NCBI GenBank assembly: GCA_014803435.1 | Contig: JACYFD010000002.1 | Span: forward strand, 62,001-126,000 | Source of the DNA: Cellulosimicrobium terreum | GTDB lineage: Bacteria > Actinomycetota > Actinomycetes > Actinomycetales > Cellulomonadaceae | Reading direction: 5' to 3' | Length of the DNA stretch: 64,000 bases | Shown here: positions 15,924 to 25,280 of the stretch, piece by piece | How the letters are laid out: every line of letters starts with the position of its first letter | Position numbering within the stretch: the stretch's first letter is position 1 | Made by a program: the position numbers and the translations under genes | The notes under the pieces: generated by a model | Databases searched by the model: none | What the model saw: the letters and a program-made list of their open reading frames with translations, nothing else | Told to the model about the DNA's origin: nothing

Positions 15924-18887
15924 TCACGACGGTCGCGAGCCCGTCGCCCCCGCCTCGAGCAGGCCGCGCTGGTGCGCGAGCGAGACGGCCTCCGCCCGCC
16001 CGGACGCGCCGAGCTTCGCGAGCACGTTCGACACGTGCACGCTCACGGTCTTCCCCGAGATGTAGAGGCGCTCGCCGATCTGGCGGTTCGTCAGGCCCTG
16101 CGCCACGAGCAGGAGCACCTCCTCCTCCCGGCCGGTGAGGACGGCGGTCGTGGAGCGGCGCAGCCCCGGCAGGTCCAGCCGGGCGCGGCGAGCGAGCGCG
16201 CGCACCGCCTCGGCGAGCGGGCCGGCACCCATCGCGTCGGCCTCCTCGAGCGCCTGCGCCGCCTCGATCTCCGCGGCGTTGCGGTCACCTGCGGCGCACA
16301 GCGCCTCTGCCCAGCGGAAGCGCGAGCGCGCGACCTCGTAGCGGTAGCCGTAGTCGAACGCGCGCGTGGTCTCCTCCCACACGGCGGGGTCGTTCTCCCC
16401 CGTGAGCCGGGCGTGCTCCGCGGCCGCGCGTACGAGCCAGGCGCGCCCCTCGGGGCCGAGCGCGCCGCCGCGCGGGCGACCGCGGTCGGCCGTCGTGCGC
16501 GCGGCCTCGAGGAAGGCGTCGCCACGGGCGACGAGGTCCGCGACCTCCGGCGCCGCCGCGGCACCCGTCAGGCGCGCGGCGTCCGCGGCGTCGGCGAGGG
16601 CGGCCAGCGCGAGCGCGGACAACCAGATGCGCCCGAGGAAGTAGTCGCTCCACGTGCGCCCCAGGTGCTCGACGAGCTCGACGGCGAGGTCGACCGCCTC
16701 CTCGTACCGCCCCGCCCAGGTGAGCGCGTCGACGGTGCAGCCGCCCGAGATCAGGGCGATCTGCCCGTCGCGGTGCCAGTCGCGCCGCAGTGCCGCACCG
16801 CGGGGGAGCGCGTCGTCGTCCCCACGGGCCACCGCGGCGTAGAGCTGCACCGCCCACAGGGCGGCGGCCGAGCTCTCCGGCATCGTCTCGCCCGTCGTGT
16901 CGGTCGGCGTGAGGTCACCCCGGACGTACCGCACGAGGTCCTCGAACAGGCGGAGCTCGACGCCGTACACGCTCCACCCGAGCCCCGTCGCGCGCGCCCG
17001 GTCGAGCCCGTCGCACACGACGGCGTGCGCGTCCTCCACGTGGCCCGCGTAGTAGCGGTTCGCCGAGATGTTGTACCAGCAGCGCAGCTCCGTGAGGATG
17101 TCGCCGACCTCGAGGGCGCGCTCGCGCGCCTGCTGCAGGAGCTCGGCCGCTCGGTCCTCGTCGTCGGCCTCGAGCACCGCCATCGTCGTCAGGACGTCGG
17201 CCTCGACGTCGGGCGCCCCCACCCGGTGCGCCTCCGCGAGCGCCTCGTCGGCGACCTCGGCGGCCAGGTCGTCCATGTCGGCGTTCATCGCCGCGCGTGC
17301 CCGCATGGCCAGGGTCCAGGCCCGGTCGAGCGAGGGCGGCTCGGTGGGCAGCACCGCGAGGGCCGACGCGGTGTGGTCGAGGACCTCGTCGACCTCCTCG
17401 ATCCCGAGCAGGTACCGGGACAGGACGTGGCGCAGCGACGCCTGGCGCAGCGGGTCGGCGGCCGTCCCGTCGACGACGGCGCGCGCGAGGGCGACGGCGC
17501 GGTCCGGGTCGCCGGACCTGCTCGCGGCGCCGGCCGCGGCGAGGGCCACGGCGACACGGTCCTCCCCGAGGAGCCCCGCCGGGTCGGGTACGGCGGACCA
17601 CAGCGACAGGACCTGTTCCAGGTGGCGCAGCTCCTCGGCGGGAGCGAGGACGCGCGCGGCCTTGCGAGCCGCGGCGCGGGACGCGGCGAGCGCCGCCGGG
17701 AGGTCGTGCGCGACGAGCGCGTGGTGGGCGCGGAGCGCAGGCGACCCGAGCCTGCGGTTCTCGTCGAGGGCGCGCAGGTAGGTGCGGTGCACGGTGGTGC
17801 GCTCGCCCGGCAGCAGGTCGGAGGCGACGGCCTCGGCGAGCAGCGCGTGCCGGAACGCGACGACGTCCCGCCCGTCGCTGCTCGGGTCGCCCTCGACGCC
17901 CAGGACATGGTGCGCGACGGCCTCGCGCAGCGCCCGGTCGAACGCCGTGAGGTCCGCCGCGAACACGGGGTCCTGCAGGAGAACCGCACGCAGGAGCGGC
18001 TCGGACACCTGCCGGCCGGAGACCGAGGCCGCCCGCACGAGCTGCTGCACCGCCGGGTCGAGGTTCTCCAGGCGGGCGCGCAGGACGTCGGCGAGCGACC
18101 ACGGCAGCTCCTCGTCCGGACCGGCCTCGACGAGCTCCTCCGCGAAGTAGGCGTTGCCCTCCGACCGCGTGCGGACCGACTCGAACGCGTCGTCGCCCAG
18201 GGGGTCGCCCGCGACGGCGGTGGTGAAGTCGCGCAGCTCCGCCGCGGTGAAGGGCTGCAGGTCGAGGTGCTCGACGCGCGGGTGGCGGCGCAGCTCGGCC
18301 AGCACGGGGCGCAGGGGGTGGCGTCGGTGGAGGTCGTCCGCGCGGTAGCTCGCGACGACGACGACGTGCTCGGCCCGCAACCGGGCCACGACGAACCGCA
18401 GCACGTCCCGGCTCGACGGGTCCGCCCAGTGCAGGTCCTCGACGACGAGCACGAGCGGCGCCTCCGGGGTGCCCGACGCCGCGAGCGCGGCGGCGATGCT
18501 CTCGAAGAGCTGCAGCCGTTCGCCCTGGCTCTGCTCGTCGTCGGCGGGGAGCGCGGAGTCGAGCAGGCGGGCGAGAGCGGGTCGCTGGGCGACGGTCGAG
18601 TCCACGGCGTCGTGCATCGAGCGGAGCGTCGTCAGCGCCTCGGTGAAGGGCAGGTAGGGGAGGCCGACCTCGCCGAGGTCGACGCAGTGGCTCCAGACCA
18701 CGGTCGCGCCGCTCTCTGCGGCGAGCTCGGCGGCGCGGGTGAGCAGCCGCGTCTTGCCGACGCCGGCGTCCGCGCCGACGAGGACGACTCCGGGCTCGCC
18801 GCCGCGCGCGCGCTCGACGGCGGTGGCGAGCCGGTCGAGCTCGTCGTCGCGAGCCACGAAGGGGGCACGTGCGGAGGGGCGGGGCAC
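15924..18887 (-). CDS. LuxR family transcriptional regulator with AAA ATPase and repeat region
   Basis: A 987-residue regulator of the large ATP-binding LuxR (LAL) type. The N-terminal AAA domain shows FVARDDELDRLATAVERA, Walker A GADAGVGKTRLL and a Walker B-like LVLVVEDLHWADPSSRDVL. A long alpha-helical TPR-like middle follows, and the C-terminus carries the GerE helix-turn-helix LTGREEEVLLLVAQGLTNRQ to SVHVSNVLAKLGA. Such proteins gather a cytoplasmic signal and activate operons. The GTG at 18887 is preferred because GGGAGG lies nine bases ahead; an ATG at 18896 directly abuts that site. It is transcribed toward the PP2C gene, 91 bases away. Confidence 0.93.
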   Translation of the reverse strand: MPRPSARAPFVARDDELDRLATAVERARGGEPGVVLVGADAGVGKTRLLTRAAELAAESGATVVWSHCVDLGEVGLPYLPFTEALTTLRSMHDAVDSTVAQRPALARLLDSALPADDEQSQGERLQLFESIAAALAASGTPEAPLVLVVEDLHWADPSSRDVLRFVVARLRAEHVVVVASYRADDLHRRHPLRPVLAELRRHPRVEHLDLQPFTAAELRDFTTAVAGDPLGDDAFESVRTRSEGNAYFAEELVEAGPDEELPWSLADVLRARLENLDPAVQQLVRAASVSGRQVSEPLLRAVLLQDPVFAADLTAFDRALREAVAHHVLGVEGDPSSDGRDVVAFRHALLAEAVASDLLPGERTTVHRTYLRALDENRRLGSPALRAHHALVAHDLPAALAASRAAARKAARVLAPAEELRHLEQVLSLWSAVPDPAGLLGEDRVAVALAAAGAASRSGDPDRAVALARAVVDGTAADPLRQASLRHVLSRYLLGIEEVDEVLDHTASALAVLPTEPPSLDRAWTLAMRARAAMNADMDDLAAEVADEALAEAHRVGAPDVEADVLTTMAVLEADDEDRAAELLQQARERALEVGDILTELRCWYNISANRYYAGHVEDAHAVVCDGLDRARATGLGWSVYGVELRLFEDLVRYVRGDLTPTDTTGETMPESSAAALWAVQLYAAVARGDDDALPRGAALRRDWHRDGQIALISGGCTVDALTWAGRYEEAVDLAVELVEHLGRTWSDYFLGRIWLSALALAALADAADAARLTGAAAAPEVADLVARGDAFLEAARTTADRGRPRGGALGPEGRAWLVRAAAEHARLTGENDPAVWEETTRAFDYGYRYEVARSRFRWAEALCAAGDRNAAEIEAAQALEEADAMGAGPLAEAVRALARRARLDLPGLRRSTTAVLTGREEEVLLLVAQGLTNRQIGERLYISGKTVSVHVSNVLAKLGASGRAEAVSLAHQRGLLEAGATGSRPS

Positions 18888-19039
18888 GGCTCCCATCCTC
18901 CCAGCCGCCACCCACGAGGGGCCAGGGGAATCCGCGCGCTGGTGCGGTTGGCGCACGACGACGCTGTCGACGGTGGTCCGGCCACCGCCGACGGCGTCGG
19001 GGTCCTCGTGCTCTCGGCGCGTCGCGCCGGTCGCCGCGG

Positions 19040-19177
19040 TCACCGGGTGTGCCGGTGACGACGCTCCCGGAGCCAGTGCAGCAGCGCGGGCTCGCCGCGC
19101 CGGAAGTCCTCGCGGACCTTCTGCTGGTGGTAGGTGAGCTCGGCCTCGAAAGCCGGCCCGAACTGTGTCCCGCTCAT
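19040..19177 (-). CDS. Small basic/acidic protein of 45 residues
   Basis: A 45-residue frame starting MSGTQFGPAFEAELTYHQ and ending HWLRERRHRHTR. GGGGACGAT precedes the ATG, a fair ribosome binding site. It is amphipathic and mostly helical, with a basic tail, like several short conserved actinobacterial proteins of unknown role. It lies alone, divergent from the next gene, behind an inverted-repeat cluster. I cannot assign a function; existence rests on start context and protein-like composition. Confidence 0.45.
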   Translation of the reverse strand: MSGTQFGPAFEAELTYHQQKVREDFRRGEPALLHWLRERRHRHTR

Positions 19178-19282
19178 GATCGTCCCCGTTCTCACAGGCT
19201 CCCTGCCTGTCCGACGCCTACGTTCGTCCTGAGCCCCCCGGTCCGGGATCGGTCGTCCGGGCACGAATCACGACGCACGGGA

Positions 19283-19332
19283 CCTCAGACGCATGCTCCT
19301 GGAGCGTCTGAGGCGCCTGAGGTACCTCAGAC
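19283..19332. promoter_or_regulatory. Cluster of CCTCAGAC inverted repeats
   Basis: CCTCAGACGC (19283-19292) is mirrored exactly by GCGTCTGAGG (19304-19313), and a third copy CCTCAGAC stands at 19325-19332. The last two flank the perfect 14-base palindrome CTGAGGTACCTCAG (19317-19330). The cluster fills the intergenic region between a small minus-strand gene (start 19177) and a plus-strand gene (start 19438). Arrangement in a divergent promoter region argues for protein-binding sites rather than a terminator. Confidence 0.5.
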
Positions 19333-19437
19333 GGCACCTCGGTACGCCCGGATGTGGCCCAGATCACGCTTCCCGTTGCGTGGTGCACGGGGTCGAGCGC
19401 AGACTGGTCGGGACCGGACCTCTGTGGGGGTGACCTC

Positions 19438-20127
19438 GTGACCGAGACCTACGACATGCTGCCGATGCTGGGCCGTGGCAAGCACCGGAACCCGAAGAGG
19501 GGTGCGTGCTTCATGGAGCTCGCGTCCTATCTCGCGGGCGAACGGTGGAGCGACCATCCGCGGTGCACGCACCCGCTGCTCGCGATGCTCGCGCGCGCGG
19601 TGAACGACCTCACGATCGACCCGGAACGCCCGCGGCTGGCGCCGCTCATCCCGTCCGTCATCGGGCTCGCGAGCGACGACCCGCACTGGGACGTGCGGAT
19701 CGGGCTGCGCGCCGCGATCGCGGCGCTGCCGATCGCGCCGGCGGACAGGCAGCAGACGCTGGCGGTCGCGATCATCGGGTCGGAGAAGATGCTGGACGTG
19801 CTCGACGACCGCCCGGCGGGCACGCTGAGCCCGGAGTCGGCGGACGCGCTCGCGACCTGCCCGCGCACGGCGCGGTGGGCACAGCGTTTCTGCGAGGGCG
19901 CGCGGCTGCGGCCGAGCAGGTTCGTGCGCGACGCGGCGCCGAGCATCATCTCGGCCGCCGTGCAGGGCATCGCCGAGGCGTGCGTGCCCGACCCCGACGA
20001 ACGGCTGCGGGCTCTGCTCGAGGCCACGATCGACGACTGCCGCCGCTGGGCGGACGCCGAGCCCGCGCCGGCGCTGGAGCCCGAGTCGTGGACCCCGGTC
20101 GTGCGTGCCGCTGTCGGCGCACGCTGA
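19438..20127 (+). CDS. Conserved hypothetical protein, 229 residues
   Basis: A soluble, mostly helical protein I do not recognise. It contains ETYDMLPMLGRGKHRNPKRG, CFMELASYLAGERWSDHPRC, HPLLAMLARAVNDLT and a C-terminal region with LRALLEATIDDCRRW. The Cys and His residues in the first 60 positions (RGACF, HPRCTHP) could bind metal but form no known motif. The GTG start is preceded by GGGGGTG. The UBP-type zinc finger gene starts 16 bases after its stop, so the two may be co-transcribed. Confidence 0.75.
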   Translation: MTETYDMLPMLGRGKHRNPKRGACFMELASYLAGERWSDHPRCTHPLLAMLARAVNDLTIDPERPRLAPLIPSVIGLASDDPHWDVRIGLRAAIAALPIAPADRQQTLAVAIIGSEKMLDVLDDRPAGTLSPESADALATCPRTARWAQRFCEGARLRPSRFVRDAAPSIISAAVQGIAEACVPDPDERLRALLEATIDDCRRWADAEPAPALEPESWTPVVRAAVGAR

Positions 20128-20143
20128 CCGGGTGTCGCAGCGG

Positions 20144-20536
20144 ATGAGCGTCACCGGGGACGGGATCGACGACGAGGAGGTGGCGGCCGCGGTCCGGGCC
20201 GCCGTCGAGCCGAGCGTGCCGCCGAGCGGGACGGGATGCGTCGAGTGCGACCGCGACGGCGGTTGGTGGGTCCACCTGCGCAGGTGCACCGCGTGCGGGC
20301 ACGTCGGTTGCTGCGACTCGTCGCCGAGCCAGCACGCGACCGCCCACTACGAGGAGACGGGCCATCGCGTGATGCGTTCGTTCGAGCCGGGTGAGGACTG
20401 GTTCTGGGACTACGGGACGCAGCGGACGATGACCGGACCGCACCTGGCCGCGCCGCCGTGCCACCCGCCGGAGCAGTCGTCGCCGGGGCCGGCAGACCGG
20501 GTCCCCGTCGACTGGTCGTCGCGCCTGCACGACTGA
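20144..20536 (+). CDS. UBP-type zinc finger domain protein
   Basis: A 130-residue protein. Its core has CVECDRDGGWWVHLRRCTAC, GHVGCCDSS, and HATAHYEETGHRVMRSFEPG, with the Cys and His ligands of the zf-UBP fold that in eukaryotes binds the ubiquitin C-terminus. Bacterial stand-alone forms have no known partner. WFWDYG follows. The ATG at 20144 has a poor ribosome binding site and an in-frame GTG at 20132 is possible; coupling to the upstream gene may help translation. Confidence 0.85.
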   Translation: MSVTGDGIDDEEVAAAVRAAVEPSVPPSGTGCVECDRDGGWWVHLRRCTACGHVGCCDSSPSQHATAHYEETGHRVMRSFEPGEDWFWDYGTQRTMTGPHLAAPPCHPPEQSSPGPADRVPVDWSSRLHD

Positions 20537-20564
20537 TCTCGGGTCGTCCCGCACCGGTGGTCCC

Positions 20565-21266
20565 TCACGCGTGCGACCGTCCGGCCGCACGGAGGAACCG
20601 GCGCAGCTCACGCGTGACGGCGTCCGGTGCCTCGACCGGGCTCGCGTGCCCAGGGCCGCGGAGGACGACGAGCTCGGACGTCGGCATCGCGTCGGCCAGC
20701 GCCTCACCGACCCGCACCGGGGCGCGGAGGTCGTGGTCCGAGAACAGCAGCAGCACGGGCACGTCGACGTGCTCGCCCTCGGCCGACGGTGAGAACAGCG
20801 AGGGCGCCATCGCGGCGACGAGCTCCGCGGGCGCGAGCTGCGACGCCTCCAGCGAGCGTGCCAGCCTCAGGTCGGCCTCCTCGGGCCCGAGCGAGCCGGT
20901 CCAGCCGGCGTAGCCGCTCACGAGGGCGAGCGACGCCGCGACCTGGCGGTGCCGGTGGAAGGCGGCGAGCACCAGCGCCGCGCCGAAGGAGAGTCCGACG
21001 AGGTGCGCGCGCTCGATGCGCAGTGCCGTCAGGAAGCCCGCGAGGCAGTCGGCGTCGTCGTCCATGCCGAAGTCCTCCGGGGGGTCTGCCGACCCTCCGG
21101 CCCCGGGGGCGTCCCAGGCGATGACGGTGAACTCGTCGCTGAGGGCCTCGACCTGGCTGCCCCAGGTGGCCGGGCCGTCACCGACGAAGCCGTGCGTCAG
21201 CAGCACCGCGGGACCTGCCCCGGCGATCTCGAAGGCGATGCTCAGCCCGCCGACGTCGACGCGCAC
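20565..21266 (-). CDS. Alpha/beta hydrolase
   Basis: A 233-residue cytoplasmic hydrolase. The nucleophile elbow is GLSFG in HLVGLSFGAALVL, the oxyanion-hole segment is LTHGFVGDG, the acid is in LLFSDHDLRAPV and the catalytic His in LRGPGHASPVE. The substrate is unknown; the lid is short. GTG at 21266 follows GAGG by nine bases. It converges with the zinc finger gene and diverges from the GH2 gene. Confidence 0.9.
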   Translation of the reverse strand: MRVDVGGLSIAFEIAGAGPAVLLTHGFVGDGPATWGSQVEALSDEFTVIAWDAPGAGGSADPPEDFGMDDDADCLAGFLTALRIERAHLVGLSFGAALVLAAFHRHRQVAASLALVSGYAGWTGSLGPEEADLRLARSLEASQLAPAELVAAMAPSLFSPSAEGEHVDVPVLLLFSDHDLRAPVRVGEALADAMPTSELVVLRGPGHASPVEAPDAVTRELRRFLRAAGRSHA

Positions 21267-21335
21267 ACCGTCGATCCTCGGCCTGTCCCTCGCCGTGGCG
21301 AGCGGAACTCGTCTGCGCGATCATGCCGCTACCTG

Positions 21336-21364
21336 TTGAGTTTTTATGGTGGAAGATGTTTAGT
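21336..21364 (+). promoter_or_regulatory. Sigma-70-like promoter of the GH2 gene
   Basis: TTGAGT (21336-21341) and TTTAGT (21359-21364) are separated by 17 bases; each matches four of six consensus positions. The stretch from about 21333 to 21372 is strikingly AT-rich for this genome. It lies 115 bases ahead of the secreted hydrolase start. Confidence 0.6.
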
Positions 21365-21478
21365 TCTGTGGAGCGGTGTGCGTAGCCGTGCCCGACGACG
21401 GGTACGGCGCGTGAGCGAGGTCGCTCGAGTCGCACGCCGCCGCTCGACAGAACCGCTCGACGAGGAGGGCTTCCACCC

Positions 21479-24400
21479 ATGCACCCGATGACAGCGTCAT
21501 CACCACCCCGAGGGCGCCCGCGTCGCGTCCTTGCCGCGGCCCTGGCGGCCGTGCTCACGGCGCCGCTCGCGGTCGCGACCGCGGTCAGCGCCGGGGCTGC
21601 GCCCGACGAGCCCGCGGCGCAGGCCGCCGAGGTCGGTCTCGACAACGGACTCAAGGGCGAGTACTTCCTGTCCGGCGGGCCGGCCTGGCCGCTCACGGAC
21701 CTCAAGGCGACCATCCCCGACCAGCGGATCGAGTTCCCCAACCTGGTCCCCACGTACCAGGAGCTGACCGGGCGCGGGGAGCGGACGTCCGCACGCTGGA
21801 CCGGCAGCATCACGCCGGAGTTCAGCGAGGCGTACACGTTCTCCGCCATCGGCGACAACGGCTTCCGCCTGTGGATCGACGACGAGCTCGTCATCGACCA
21901 CTGGGTCGACGACTGGGACGTCGAGCAGGTCGCGGACGCGATCGACCTCGTGGCGGGTCAGGAGTACGACTTCCGCATGGAGGTCTTCCAGAACACGGGC
22001 GGGGCGCACCTGCGCCTGCGCTGGGAGAGCGACTCGCAGGAGAAGGAGATCGTCCCGACGGACGCCTTCACCTACCCCGACGGCTTCGTCGTGTTCCCCG
22101 CCCAGGCCGGGATCGAGAGCGACGGCACGAGCCTCAACGTGACCTTCGACGACGCGGTCGGCGGTGTCGACGAGTCCCTGGCGGAGCACCTCAAGGTCCA
22201 GGTGGACGGCCTCGCCTGGCCGGTCGCCGACGTCGCCGCGCAGGGTGACGTCCTGGGCGTCACGCTCGAGGCCCCGGTGGACCGCGCCTCCTCCGCGCGC
22301 ATCGTCTACGACGGGGCGGGTGGCATCACGGTCGGCGGCGAGAGCGTCGGTTCGCTCAACCTCCCGGTGACGAACGCCTCCGAGTTCCGCATCCAGACCC
22401 CGTGGGCCGACGACTTCGACCCCGAGAACCCGCTGCCGGAGTACCCGCGCCCGCAGCTCACGCGCGACGCGTGGCGGAACCTCAACGGCATCTGGCAGTT
22501 CGAGCCGGCGGAGTCCGATGCTGCCGTGCCGAGCGGTCGTGACCTCGACGAGGAGATCGTCGTCCCCTACGCGGTCGAGTCGGCGCTGTCCGGCATCGAG
22601 CGCCGCGAGGACGACATGTACTACCGCCGCACGGTCACGGTCCCCGAGGACTGGGCGGTCGGCACCGACAACCGGCTGCGCATCAACTTCGGCGCGGTCG
22701 ACTACACCGCGACCGTCTTCCTCAACGGCACCGAGGTCGGCGAGCACCGCGGGGGCTACGACGCGTTCTCCGTGGACGTGACCGACGCGCTCGTCGAGGG
22801 CGCCGAGCAGGAGCTCGTGGTCCACGTCGTCGACACGACCGACGGCTCCAACCAGGCCGTGGGCAAGCAGACGCTCAACCCGGGCGGCATCTTCTACACC
22901 CCGACGTCGGGCATCTGGCAGACGGTGTGGATGGAGCCGGTGCCGGTCGCGGCGATCGACCAGGTCGTGACGACCCCGGACATCGAGGCCGGCGTCCTCG
23001 CCGTGACCACGCAGTCCGAGTCCGCGTCCGACGCGGCCGAGGTGGACGTCGTCGTGCGCGACGCCGACGGCAACGAGGTCGGCGCGGCGTCTGGTGCCGC
23101 GAACGAGCAGCTCGCGGTCGAGATCCCGGGCGCCCACCTGTGGTCGCCCGAGGACCCCTACCTGTACGACGTCGACGTCACGCTGACCGACACGTCCGAC
23201 GGCCAGTCCTCCACGGACACCGTGGCCTCCTACGCGGGCATGCGCTCGATCGAGGTCGCCGAGGTGGGCGGGGTCAACCGCATCATGCTCAACGGCGAGG
23301 TCACGTACCTCATGTCGACGCTCGACCAGGGCTACTGGCCCGACGGCCAGTACACGCCGGCCTCCGACGAGGCGTTCGTGTTCGACATCCAGGCCCACAA
23401 GGACCTCGGGTTCAACACGCTGCGCAAGCACATCAAGGTCGAGCCGGAGCGGTTCTACTACCACGCGGACACGCTGGGCCTCATGATCTGGCAGGACATC
23501 CCGTCCGGCTGGTTCAACAACGGCGACACGGACGCGGACTCCCGGACGTTCTGGGAGTCGGAGATGAAGGAGATCATCGACGAGCACCGCTCGGTGCCCT
23601 CCATCGTCGGCTGGGTGACGTTCAACGAGGGCTGGGGCGAGTGGGACCTCCAGGAGACCGGGCGGATCGGCGACGAGATCGACGCCTACGACCCGAGCCG
23701 CATCCTCAACACGCACTCCGGCGTCAACTGCTGCGCGTCCAAGGGTGACTCGGGGACGGGCGACATCATCGACTGGCACCAGTACACCGGCCCGGCGAAC
23801 CCGAAGCCGGACGCCACGCGCGCCGCGATCGACGGCGAGCACGGCGGCTTCTCGATGAGCGTGCCCGGCCACATGTGGCCCGGCGTCTCGGCCAACCCGT
23901 ACGGCGGCGTCGCGAACAGCGAGGCGCTCACGGACGCGTACGTGGAGAACACCGAGAAGCTGGTCCGGCCGGCGCAGTGCTACCTGTCCGGCTCGATCTA
24001 CACCGAGATCTCGGACGTGGAGAACGAGCTCAACGGGTTCTACACCTACGACCGTCGCGTCCTGAAGATGGACGAGGCGCGCGTGAAGGACGTCAACGAG
24101 CGCGTCATCGCCGCGGCGAAGCAGGGCACCGGACCCGTCGACCCGGGCACGCCCGGCCTCGAGGGCGTCGGGCGCTGGTCGTTCGACGAGGGCACCGGCA
24201 CGACCGCGGCCGACGGCGTGGGGGACCACGCGGCGTCGGGCACGGGCGAGTGGGTGACCGGGCACGGTGACACCGGGTCCGCGATCCACCTCGACGGTGT
24301 GGACGACTCGTTCGAGACCGAGGGTCCGGTGCTCGACACGACCGGCTCGTACACGGTCTCCGCGTGGGCGCAGTTCGACAAGAAGCCGGGCAACTGGGCG

Positions 24401-25075
24401 ACGATCCTCGGCCAGGACTCCGTGACGGGCGCGAGCGCGTTCTACCTCCAGTACGGCGGGAACGGGCAGTTCGCGTTCTCCTACCTGGACGAGCCGCGCG
24501 CGACGTTCCAGGTCGACCCCGTGCTGGGCGACTGGTACCACGTCGTCGGTGTCCGTGACGCCGAGGCGCAGACGCTGACCCTGTTCGTCAACGGCGAGCA
24601 GGTCGGCCAGTCCGACGTCTGCGGCGGCGTCAGCGCGAGCGGACCGCTCACGATCGGCCGCGGCCAGTGGAGCGGCGACCCCGTCGACTTCTGGCCCGGC
24701 ACGATCGACGACGTCCGCGTCTTCGACCGCGCGCTGTCCGGCGACGAGGTCGCGGACGTCTACGCGGGCGACGACGAGGAGCCGGCGCTCGACGTGACCG
24801 TCACGGCCGACGCCCGCTGCCTCGCGGGCAAGGCCTACGTGGCCGTCCGCGCGACGAACGGGGAGGACGTCCCGGTGGACGTCACGCTCACGACGCCGTT
24901 CGGGTCGAAGACCGTGGACGGCGTTCAGCCGGGCAAGAACGCCTACCAGTCGTTCGCGGTCCGCGCGCCCTCGGCCGAGGCCGGTTCGGCGACGATGACG
25001 GCGACGGCCACGGTCGACGGCGCAGCCGTCACCACCGAGGTCGACGCGGCGTACGACGCCCTGACCTGCGGCTGA
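21479..25075 (+). CDS. Secreted glycoside hydrolase family 2 protein with PA14 and LamG domains
   Basis: A 1198-residue exported enzyme. A Sec-type signal peptide (RRVLAAALAAVLTAPLAVAT, cleavage near SAGAA) is followed by a PA14 domain (about 57-190; GLKGEYFLSGG, FSAIGDNGFRLWIDDELVID), a linker, the GH2 sugar-binding and Ig-like domains (about 320-590; LNGIWQFEP, YYRRTVTVPEDW, INFGAVDYTATVFLNG), a TIM barrel (about 590-880) with acid/base Glu717 in FNEGWGEWD and probable nucleophile Glu787 in IDGEHGG, a LamG/concanavalin-like domain (about 895-1105) and a final Ig-like domain. It should cleave beta-glycosides of plant or microbial polysaccharide; the sugar is not evident. GAGGAGG is ten bases before the ATG. 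Confidence 0.95.
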   Translation: MHPMTASSPPRGRPRRVLAAALAAVLTAPLAVATAVSAGAAPDEPAAQAAEVGLDNGLKGEYFLSGGPAWPLTDLKATIPDQRIEFPNLVPTYQELTGRGERTSARWTGSITPEFSEAYTFSAIGDNGFRLWIDDELVIDHWVDDWDVEQVADAIDLVAGQEYDFRMEVFQNTGGAHLRLRWESDSQEKEIVPTDAFTYPDGFVVFPAQAGIESDGTSLNVTFDDAVGGVDESLAEHLKVQVDGLAWPVADVAAQGDVLGVTLEAPVDRASSARIVYDGAGGITVGGESVGSLNLPVTNASEFRIQTPWADDFDPENPLPEYPRPQLTRDAWRNLNGIWQFEPAESDAAVPSGRDLDEEIVVPYAVESALSGIERREDDMYYRRTVTVPEDWAVGTDNRLRINFGAVDYTATVFLNGTEVGEHRGGYDAFSVDVTDALVEGAEQELVVHVVDTTDGSNQAVGKQTLNPGGIFYTPTSGIWQTVWMEPVPVAAIDQVVTTPDIEAGVLAVTTQSESASDAAEVDVVVRDADGNEVGAASGAANEQLAVEIPGAHLWSPEDPYLYDVDVTLTDTSDGQSSTDTVASYAGMRSIEVAEVGGVNRIMLNGEVTYLMSTLDQGYWPDGQYTPASDEAFVFDIQAHKDLGFNTLRKHIKVEPERFYYHADTLGLMIWQDIPSGWFNNGDTDADSRTFWESEMKEIIDEHRSVPSIVGWVTFNEGWGEWDLQETGRIGDEIDAYDPSRILNTHSGVNCCASKGDSGTGDIIDWHQYTGPANPKPDATRAAIDGEHGGFSMSVPGHMWPGVSANPYGGVANSEALTDAYVENTEKLVRPAQCYLSGSIYTEISDVENELNGFYTYDRRVLKMDEARVKDVNERVIAAAKQGTGPVDPGTPGLEGVGRWSFDEGTGTTAADGVGDHAASGTGEWVTGHGDTGSAIHLDGVDDSFETEGPVLDTTGSYTVSAWAQFDKKPGNWATILGQDSVTGASAFYLQYGGNGQFAFSYLDEPRATFQVDPVLGDWYHVVGVRDAEAQTLTLFVNGEQVGQSDVCGGVSASGPLTIGRGQWSGDPVDFWPGTIDDVRVFDRALSGDEVADVYAGDDEEPALDVTVTADARCLAGKAYVAVRATNGEDVPVDVTLTTPFGSKTVDGVQPGKNAYQSFAVRAPSAEAGSATMTATATVDGAAVTTEVDAAYDALTCG

Positions 25076-25133
25076 CGAGGTAGTACCGCAGTCCGCCGAG
25101 GTAGTACCGGGGTCCACCCCGGTACTACCTCGG
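25076..25133 (+). terminator. Three-armed perfect hairpin after the GH2 gene
   Basis: CGAGGTAGTACCG begins right after the stop (25076-25088), recurs within the left arm at 25096-25113, and the exact complement of that 18-base arm lies at 25116-25133, leaving a two-base centre. The 38-base palindrome would form a very stable stem. There is no T run. The duplicated left arm resembles the hairpin at 5004-5056. Confidence 0.7.
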
Positions 25134-25280
25134 CCTCTGTCGTCCGGGCGACGGGCTGACCGGATGGCCTCGTGACGGGTCCGTGACTGGATAAGATCGC
25201 GTCCTCTCCCGTCGGCGCACACCCGCACCGATCGGCCTCGTACCGCGGGCACACCCCGCGCTCGCCTCGAGAAGGACGTC

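Noticed and set aside
15972-19058. 1028-codon plus-strand frame opposite the LAL regulator
   Set aside because: Low-complexity charged translation; the opposite strand encodes AAA and GerE domains.
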